NCBI GenBank assembly: GCA_017640725.1
Contig: JAEPQB010000001.1
Location: forward strand, 1,674,001 to 1,738,000
Direction: 5' to 3'
DNA: 64,000 bases
Origin: Kordiimonadaceae bacterium
GTDB lineage: Bacteria; Pseudomonadota; Alphaproteobacteria; Sphingomonadales; Kordiimonadaceae
The notes beneath the pieces are model-generated. The model did not search any database and had not been told where the DNA came from. It worked only from the letters and a program-made list of their open reading frames with translations. The position numbers were made by a program, and so were the translations under genes. Shown one piece after another: positions 58,315-64,000 of this stretch (the stretch's first letter is position 1; each line of letters opens with the position of its first letter).

Positions 58315-59631
58315 CTAGCCGATCATGTCCCTGAGTTTATAGAAGGACATGCCAGCCGCGAACATCGCTTGCCTTAAGAAGCCAAAGCCGGGGAACGGCA
58401 TATGAGAGACGTTGGCCATAATGTTAAAGCGATCCATGTCGCCTGAGATGGCTTCCGCGACCAGCCGGCCTGACATATGAGTGGGGGCAACGCCGTGGCC
58501 ACCATATGCTTGCACATAAAACACATTTGGATAGAGCTGGCCGAGCTGCGGAATGCGATTAATGCCAATGCCCATGCGCCCGCCCCAATAATAGTCGATG
58601 CGCGCTTCTTCCAGTTGCGGGAAAACTTTCAGCATTTTGCTGCGCAGTGTCTTGGTGACTGAAATTGGTGCTGTTGCACTATAATTCGATACGCCCCCAA
58701 ACAGCATGCGATTGTCGGCACTCAGGCGGAAGTAATCGAGGGCCGTGCGTTGGTCGCAGACCGCGTAATTTTGGGGCATGACATCATTGGCCAGCTCGTC
58801 ACTTAGTGGCTCGGTCGCAATAATGTAGCTTGTTGCAGGCAACACATACTTGCTGAGCTTAGGGGCAAGTTTCGGCGCCATTTGAGCGAGGTAGGCATTG
58901 CCACCTAATACCAGTGTGTCGGCAATGACTTCGCCTTTGTCAGTGCGCACCTTGACTGTTTCACCGGGCTCAATTTCAACAGCCAATGTCTGCTCAAATA
59001 TTTTGGCGCCGTTTTTCTCGGCAGCGCGGGCTTCGCCTTTGCAAAGGTCCAAGACCTGAAGATGGCCCCACCCATCGTCGGCCATGCCGCCTACATAGCG
59101 GTCTGTGCCCAGATATTCTTTCACTTCGCTTGCGCTCAGCATGCGGGTTTTGTGCGGATACTTCTGTTCTTTCAGCTCGTCAGCGAACTCTTCGATGCCC
59201 TTCATCTCTCGCTTATTGAGTGCGACATTCAAAAAACCCCACTTCAAGTCACATTCGATCTGATACTTCTCGATGCGCTCTTTGATGATGTCCACACACT
59301 CAAGGCCCATACCAATCAGTTGGTCTGTGGCGCCTTCGCCGAGTTGCTTGTCGGTTGTCTCGCGGTTAGAAGACAAAGAGCCACCATAACCCCCAATGAT
59401 TTGGCCGCCATTACGTCCCGAAGCACCCCAGCCGATGCGATTTGCTTCGATCAACACCACATCATAGCCGCGCTCGGAAAGCTCAACGGCGGTAGAAACT
59501 CCCGTGAGGCCACCTCCCACAATGCAAACCTGTGTTCGCACGCTGCCTTCAAGTTGAGGAAAGGTCTCTTTGTCCCGCTGGCTTGCGGCATAATAGGATG
59601 ATGTGTGTTCGCGTTTATTGGCGTCTAGCAT
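58315..59631 (-). CDS. puuB: FAD-dependent amine oxidoreductase, gamma-glutamylputrescine oxidase type
   Basis: A 438-residue protein of the D-amino-acid oxidase fold. FAD motif: TQVCIVGGGLTGVSTAVELSERGYDVVLIEANRIGWGASGRNGGQ. C-terminal YVQAYGGHGVAPTHMSGRLVAEAI. It resembles PuuB/OrdL, which oxidises gamma-glutamylputrescine. The adjacent glutamine-synthetase-like gene supports this, though other N-alkyl-glutamates are possible. It begins 38 bases after the puuA-like stop. Confidence 0.85.
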   Translation of the reverse strand: MLDANKREHTSSYYAASQRDKETFPQLEGSVRTQVCIVGGGLTGVSTAVELSERGYDVVLIEANRIGWGASGRNGGQIIGGYGGSLSSNRETTDKQLGEGATDQLIGMGLECVDIIKERIEKYQIECDLKWGFLNVALNKREMKGIEEFADELKEQKYPHKTRMLSASEVKEYLGTDRYVGGMADDGWGHLQVLDLCKGEARAAEKNGAKIFEQTLAVEIEPGETVKVRTDKGEVIADTLVLGGNAYLAQMAPKLAPKLSKYVLPATSYIIATEPLSDELANDVMPQNYAVCDQRTALDYFRLSADNRMLFGGVSNYSATAPISVTKTLRSKMLKVFPQLEEARIDYYWGGRMGIGINRIPQLGQLYPNVFYVQAYGGHGVAPTHMSGRLVAEAISGDMDRFNIMANVSHMPFPGFGFLRQAMFAAGMSFYKLRDMIG

Positions 59632-59669
59632 TTTACCTGTCCTTCATACTCATGTGCGCTAGATCAAAA

Positions 59670-61019
59670 TCAGACGTACCAGTCGAGTTCGCGTCGACTG
59701 ATGAATTTCTCAAAAGACCGCATTTCGCCCTCCCTGAAGTTGGCGAAAAGCTCTACAGTGTCCGTGCCCAAAACATCCCTTAGGATTGTTCCTTCACGGG
59801 TTGCCTGAATGGCTGTGCGAAGCGTTAGCGGAAGGGTTGAACTGTCCATTTCTGGTACCCCCACGGTTTCTTCTGTGGGTTCAATTTTATTTTGAATACC
59901 GTGCAGCATGCTAGCCAGCATGGTTGCAAGCGTCAGATAGCAGTTTGCATCGGCGCCAGGAACCCGGTTCTCAATGCGCCAGGCTTTGCCAGTGGCCAGC
60001 GGAATGCGGAATGCAATGTGTCGGTGTTCATGCGCCCAAGTGGCGCCAGTTGGTACACAGTTTTCTGGCTCAAACCTACGGTAGGAATTTACGTTTGGCG
60101 CCCAAAACAGCATGGATTCGAACGCGCCTTGTTGAAGGCCGCCGATGGCATGCATAAGCGTATTTGTGTGGGTTTCGCCAGCATCAAAAATGTTCTCACC
60201 GCTCTCGTCCAGAATGCTGGCGTGAATATGTTGCCCGTTTCCCGCGCGCTCATAGTCGGGTTTGGCCATAAAGGAACCGACAAACCCATGCTTGCGGGCG
60301 ACCGTTTTCACGGTCCTGCGGAAAAGCTGCGCATGATCAGCGGCCAGCAGCGGGTTGTCATAGTGCGGGAAGTTAATCTCGAACTGTCCTTCACCGTATT
60401 CAGCACAAACCACAGTGGTTGGGATGCCTTGGGTTTTGCAGTTTTCGGTAACTTCATTGAGAAAGGCTTCAAAACCGTCCAGTCGGTCGGGCCCCAGCAT
60501 AACCGGTTTGTCGGCTTCTCCGGTTTTGGGGTTAGTGGCTGTCGCCAGTCTTCCCTCTTCGTCACGTTCTGCATCAAAAAGTGTGAACTCCAGCTCGAAC
60601 GCCACGACTGGTTTCAATTTGGCTTTTTCATACTCTTTGAGCACACGGGCGAGGATGCTGCGCGGGTCAAAGACCTCATTTTGAGAACTGCAGGTGATCA
60701 GGGCCTGGGCGATCGGCTTTTCACCCCAATCAGCGAAACCAATCGTTTCTGGAACAATGGAAACGGCAATATCAGGGTCGCCGTCATCGGCACCCATGCC
60801 AGTATACTCGGCGATAGATTCGCTGGTGCTGCTAAGCACAAACATAGCCCGCGGCATGGACATGCCGTCTTTAAGCAGTGCGTTTAACTGGTCGAGCGGA
60901 TAACGTTTCCCAAAAAGGTCGCCCGCCAGATTTGGTGCCAGCACTTCCAGGTACTCAATATCGGGTGCCTGCTCCAGCAGTGTATCAACGATGTTTTTTT
61001 TCACTGGTTCTAGCATCAT
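59670..61019 (-). CDS. puuA: Glutamine-synthetase-family enzyme, gamma-glutamylpolyamine synthetase type
   Basis: A 449-residue member of the glutamine synthetase superfamily. Features: VVAFELEFTLFD (metal site), CAEYGEGQFEINFPHYDNPLLAADHAQLFRRTVK, AGNGQHIHASI, and RRFEPENCVPTGATWAHEHRHIAFRIP. The variant sequence and gene partner point to gamma-glutamylation of an amine such as putrescine instead of ammonia. An alternative start is the next Met, three bases on. It begins 57 bases after the stop of the third PYROXD2-like gene. Confidence 0.88.
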   Translation of the reverse strand: MMLEPVKKNIVDTLLEQAPDIEYLEVLAPNLAGDLFGKRYPLDQLNALLKDGMSMPRAMFVLSSTSESIAEYTGMGADDGDPDIAVSIVPETIGFADWGEKPIAQALITCSSQNEVFDPRSILARVLKEYEKAKLKPVVAFELEFTLFDAERDEEGRLATATNPKTGEADKPVMLGPDRLDGFEAFLNEVTENCKTQGIPTTVVCAEYGEGQFEINFPHYDNPLLAADHAQLFRRTVKTVARKHGFVGSFMAKPDYERAGNGQHIHASILDESGENIFDAGETHTNTLMHAIGGLQQGAFESMLFWAPNVNSYRRFEPENCVPTGATWAHEHRHIAFRIPLATGKAWRIENRVPGADANCYLTLATMLASMLHGIQNKIEPTEETVGVPEMDSSTLPLTLRTAIQATREGTILRDVLGTDTVELFANFREGEMRSFEKFISRRELDWYV

Positions 61020-61076
61020 GCTTTCAGTCTTTCCGGCCTCGGCACCAAAACGCGCTTTAGGCCTCCACTTTTTCTG

Positions 61077-62669
61077 TTATTTCATTTCCCGAAGAATGCG
61101 TTGGGCTGCGTTTCGGCCGGGCGCACCGGTCACGCCGCCGCCCGGGTGAGCGCCTGAACCACACAGAAAGAGGCCAGGTACGGGCGTGCCATACTGGGCA
61201 GCATCAGGATGAGGACGAGCGCTAAACAACTGGTCAGGCTCAAGGCGTCCATGACAGATGTCGCCGCGTGTCAGGCCAAATTTACGTTCAAGATCCAATG
61301 GCGTTAGACATTGATATCCAACCAGTATGTCTCGCAGGTTGGGAATGTACTTTTGCACGTGGTCGATGATCTGCTCTGCCACTTGCTCCCGAATGTCGTC
61401 CCAGGTTTGTTCGCCTGCCAGGTCATATGGCATGTATTTGCACAGCAAGCTCATGACGTGCGTTTCGGGCTCATCAGTAAGCGTTTGGTCCAAAACGCTC
61501 GGAATTAAGGCTTCGATGAATGGCGGGTTGGCCGGTTTGCCGGAGCGCGCAGTCAGGTACGCTTCTTCAATTTGTTCGGCGCTTTCGACAAACATGATGC
61601 TTGATTTGTGATGTTCTTGAACTGATGTGCCGGGCAGGCAAGCGAAATCAGGCAAGCCGGACAAGGCCAAATTCATGCGCAGAGACGCAGATTCCATACG
61701 ATAAGCCCGGATATCCGAGGCAAACCCTTCCGGCAGGTGCTCCTCGCCAACGAATTGCAGGAATGTTCTGTTGGGGTCAGCGTTAGACGCCACAGCTTTG
61801 CCCCTGATGATGTCGCCGTCTTCCAGTTCGACGCCAACTGCGCGGCCATTTTCCATGACGACCCGCTTAACAGCCGCATCCGTCCGGATATCCACGCCCT
61901 TTGCCATTGCTGATTTCGCCATGGCTTGGGTGATGCTGCCCATGCCGCCCTTGACCAGCCCCCATGCGCCTTTTTGGCCATCCAATTCACCAACGGCGTG
62001 GTGAAGCATGGCCATGGCGGCGCCGGGTTGATGCAGCGAGGCATAATTGGCTGGTGTGCAGGAGGCCGCAACCATGGCGCGGATTTTGGGGCTTTCAAAC
62101 CATTTGTTAATCAGCGTGATAGGTGCGCCCACAAACAACTGAAGCAGTCGATGCCGTGCATCGTCATCCAGCTTATAAAAATCCACGCCGAGTTTTGCAG
62201 CGCTAATCAGGTCGCCGATGCCGCGCGCAGACAATTTTGGTGGCTCCTTGAGCCATTGGCCTGAAACGATGCTGCCAACCTGATCGACCACTTCATAGAA
62301 TTCGTTGAGCGCGTCATAGTCTCGGTTGGAGAATTTCGCGACTTCTGCCTGATTGTTCGCTTCGTCTTCATTGAGGAGAAGATAATCACCGTTCAAATCC
62401 GGGTACAGGGAATTGGATAGGGGTATGGGTTCGTATCCGTATTTCTTCAACTCCAGCTCATTAACCACTTCGGGTCGCAACAAACTAACCACGTAGGAAG
62501 CGATAGAATTACGAAAGCCTGGGTGAAACTCTTCACTGACCGCTGCCCCGCCAACGATGTGGCGTCTTTCAAGCACACAAACACTCAGGCCGCCCATCGC
62601 CAAATAGTTGGCTGTTGTGAGGCCATTATGTCCTCCACCGATGATAACGACATCATAGTCGGCTTTCAT
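61077..62669 (-). CDS. PYROXD2-like FAD-dependent oxidoreductase (third copy)
   Basis: A 530-residue flavoprotein; the ATG at 62669 follows GAAGGACC, and an in-frame ATG at 62687 is an alternative. FAD motif: YDVVIIGGGHNGLTTANYLAMGG; C-terminal GLFLCGSGAHPGGGVTGAPGRNAAQRIL. It is related to the pair at 38242-41414 but has its own operon with puuA, puuB and purU. The substrate is unknown; the context suggests an amine or methylated amine. It diverges from the aminotransferase gene, sharing a palindromic operator. Confidence 0.86.
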   Translation of the reverse strand: MKADYDVVIIGGGHNGLTTANYLAMGGLSVCVLERRHIVGGAAVSEEFHPGFRNSIASYVVSLLRPEVVNELELKKYGYEPIPLSNSLYPDLNGDYLLLNEDEANNQAEVAKFSNRDYDALNEFYEVVDQVGSIVSGQWLKEPPKLSARGIGDLISAAKLGVDFYKLDDDARHRLLQLFVGAPITLINKWFESPKIRAMVAASCTPANYASLHQPGAAMAMLHHAVGELDGQKGAWGLVKGGMGSITQAMAKSAMAKGVDIRTDAAVKRVVMENGRAVGVELEDGDIIRGKAVASNADPNRTFLQFVGEEHLPEGFASDIRAYRMESASLRMNLALSGLPDFACLPGTSVQEHHKSSIMFVESAEQIEEAYLTARSGKPANPPFIEALIPSVLDQTLTDEPETHVMSLLCKYMPYDLAGEQTWDDIREQVAEQIIDHVQKYIPNLRDILVGYQCLTPLDLERKFGLTRGDICHGRLEPDQLFSARPHPDAAQYGTPVPGLFLCGSGAHPGGGVTGAPGRNAAQRILREMK

Positions 62670-62823
62670 GGTTTTGTGGTCCTTCATGCTCGTTTTCTAC
62701 GGTCTTGCGAGGCACCTTTTCAAAATTCGGGTGCCGTCAATGATTTTTAGCAAATCTATCGGCAAGATTGAACAATAAATATTGCCCTTAACGCCCACAT
62801 TCCGTACAATAGAGTAAATAAAA

Positions 62824-62843
62824 CTGAATGAATGTTCATTCAG
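62824..62843. promoter_or_regulatory. 20-base near-palindrome between the FAD enzyme and aminotransferase genes
   Basis: CTGAATGAATGTTCATTCAG, symmetric except at the centre (one mismatched pair). It is 53 bases before the aminotransferase start. TGAATG/CATTCA is shared with the palindrome at 35131 and the TGAAC core with that at 54270, so one TetR-type regulator may bind all three. Confidence 0.6.
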
Positions 62844-62896
62844 ATATGTAACTTAAAGCAAGTAAAAACTCAACTGAAAAGAAGGGCGGGTTTGAA

Positions 62897-64000
62897 ATGG
62901 CAAATGATCAGACACTTCCGGGCAAGAATGACTTGATTGAACGGTACTGGTTGCCTTTCACGGCGAATAAGGCATTCAAGGCTGATCCGCGCATCATGGA
63001 GCGTGCCGAAGGCCACTATTATTTCACGCAGGATGGCCGAAAAATATTGGATGCCTTTTCGGGCTTGTGGTGTTCCAACATCGGGCACAATCACCCCAAA
63101 ATTGTTGAAGCGATTCAAAAGCAGGCTGCCAAGATTGACTATTCGCCGGCGTTCAACTTCGCCCACCCGGATATTATTGAGCTAGCAAACACTATTGCGC
63201 CGCAGTTTCCCGGCGACCTGAACCACATGTTTTTTGTCAATTCGGGTTCCGAGGCGGCTGATACAGCGCTCAAGCTTGCGATCGCTTACCACCGAATTCG
63301 CGGCGAGGGGTCTCGTACCCGTCTTATTGGGCGCGCGCGGGGATACCATGGTGTAGGTTTTGGCGGCATCAGCGTTGGTGGCATGGTCAATAACCGCAAG
63401 TTTTTCGGCAGTTTGTTGCCCGGCACTGACCATATGAGCTTCCCTTACAAGCAAGACGAGCAGGCATTTACCAAAGGCATGCCTTGCATCGACGTTGAAC
63501 CCTACATGCGCGAATTGGAAGAAATGATCATGCTGCATGATCCGTCGACGATTGCAGCTGTGATGGTTGAACCATTTGCCGGATCGGGCGGCGTTTATGT
63601 GCCGCCAGAGGGTTATATGAAGCGCCTGCGTGAGGTCACCGAAAAACATGGTATCCTGCTGATTGTTGACGAGGTGATTTCTGCATTTGGGCGACTGGGT
63701 GCAGCAAACGCTGCGACAAAATTCGATGTGGTGCCGGATATCGTGACCATGGCCAAAGGCATCAACAATGGCACAGTGCCGATGGGCGCTGCCATCATCC
63801 AGGAAAAGATTTACAACACCTTCATGGAAGGCACGGCCTTCGGTGTTGAGTTTTTCCATGGCTACACATACTCAGGGCACCCACTTGCCGCGGCCGCTGC
63901 ACTTGCCGCGCAAGATGTTTACCAAAGCGAAGGGGTGTATCAGCATGCTGCTGAAATGATCCCTTATTTTGAAGACGCGGTGCATAGCCTGAAGGGTGAG
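62897..64000 (+). CDS. Class III omega-aminotransferase (partial, runs off window)
   Basis: The first 368 residues of a PLP enzyme, open to the window edge. ATG 62897 is preceded by GGGCGGGTTTGAA. Signatures: RYWLPFTANKAFK, FFVNSGSEAADTALKLAIAYH, LIVDEVISAFGRLG, the active-site lysine in TMAKGINNGTVPMG, and HGYTYSGHPLAAAAAL. These match omega-amino acid:pyruvate aminotransferases (beta-alanine or putrescine type). It would make a semialdehyde such as malonate semialdehyde, a substrate for the MmsA-type enzyme at 32946. It is divergent from the polyamine-type operon. Confidence 0.9.
   Translation, partial: MANDQTLPGKNDLIERYWLPFTANKAFKADPRIMERAEGHYYFTQDGRKILDAFSGLWCSNIGHNHPKIVEAIQKQAAKIDYSPAFNFAHPDIIELANTIAPQFPGDLNHMFFVNSGSEAADTALKLAIAYHRIRGEGSRTRLIGRARGYHGVGFGGISVGGMVNNRKFFGSLLPGTDHMSFPYKQDEQAFTKGMPCIDVEPYMRELEEMIMLHDPSTIAAVMVEPFAGSGGVYVPPEGYMKRLREVTEKHGILLIVDEVISAFGRLGAANAATKFDVVPDIVTMAKGINNGTVPMGAAIIQEKIYNTFMEGTAFGVEFFHGYTYSGHPLAAAAALAAQDVYQSEGVYQHAAEMIPYFEDAVHSLKGE

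Noticed and set aside
59892-60887. Open frame of 331 codons antisense to the puuA-like gene
   Set aside because: The opposite strand encodes a clear glutamine synthetase family enzyme; the antisense product shows no family features.
1-64000. CRISPR arrays, tRNA/rRNA genes, insertion sequences, phage genes
   Set aside because: No regularly spaced repeats, no cloverleaf-type sequence with CCA end, no transposase or integrase motif was noticed. A covariance-model search would be needed to exclude small RNAs.

Overview
The window looks like chromosomal DNA of a Gram-negative alphaproteobacterium, probably a marine or aquatic heterotroph. This is inferred from the ChrR-type anti-sigma factor, the fdsGBA-type NAD-linked formate dehydrogenase, a TonB receptor with an EEIIVTARKR-style TonB box, a BetI-like regulator and several alphaproteobacterial-type DUF families. 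I cannot name a genus. No rRNA, tRNA, CRISPR array, insertion sequence or phage gene was seen. Genes are dense and grouped in short operons on both strands.

Layout. (1) 1-5.8 kb: the end of a DUF4331 protein, a TPR protein, a HupE/UreJ membrane protein, two ECF sigma factors, two tandem cupin anti-sigma paralogues and a ChrR-like anti-sigma factor. (2) 5.9-7.2 kb, minus: exported truncated haemoglobin and a DUF3034 protein. (3) 7.5-17.9 kb: a Rieske-rich region. A tightly overlapping minus operon holds a Rieske-GltB-type FMN protein, two very small membrane proteins, a ferric-reductase-like membrane domain fused to Rieske, and a secreted protein. Divergent from it lie an ECF sigma factor, an LCAT-like lipoprotein, a Rieske-ThDP enzyme fusion, DUF1622, a small beta-barrel-like protein and a second ECF sigma factor with a zinc-finger anti-sigma partner. 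(4) 17.9-23.2 kb, minus: membrane protein, Tat-exported FAD oxidoreductase, lipoprotein formylglycine-generating enzyme and secreted Cys-type sulfatase. (5) 24.1-32.8 kb, plus: a formaldehyde-to-CO2 operon (glutathione-dependent formaldehyde dehydrogenase, S-formylglutathione hydrolase, mobB, fdsGBA, fdhD, mobA). (6) 32.9-43.0 kb: CoA-acylating semialdehyde dehydrogenase, MOSC protein, MFS transporter, lone ABC membrane domain, SnoaL-AraC regulator, then an operon of two PYROXD2-like FAD enzymes, a GcvT-like folate enzyme and a cupin. (7) 43.2-46.1 kb: membrane-anchored AraC regulator, DUF2306 protein and esterase, in visibly AT-richer DNA. (8) 46.3-57.4 kb: GFA protein, sodium:solute symporter, membrane protein, TetR regulator, TPR-sulfotransferase, propeller-like protein, Asp/Asn hydroxylase, TonB receptor and exported cupin, with shared GTGATCAC palindromes in the intergenic DNA. 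(9) 57.4-64 kb: purU, puuB-like, puuA-like, a third PYROXD2-like enzyme and a class III aminotransferase cut by the window edge.

How it fits together (inference). Much of the right two thirds reads as breakdown of methylated or amino-group compounds. FAD oxidases and a folate-dependent transferase would release C1 units; purU, the formaldehyde operon and formate dehydrogenase would take them to CO2 and NADH. Polyamine and omega-amino-acid enzymes would feed semialdehydes, possibly to the MmsA-type dehydrogenase. Repeated non-coding motifs tie the gene groups together: four CCGCGCGGA elements each 63-98 bp upstream of a start codon, three TGAAC/TGAAT palindromes, and a local set of GTGATCAC sites. 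The most likely undescribed system is the Rieske-fusion divergon at 7.5-17.9 kb.
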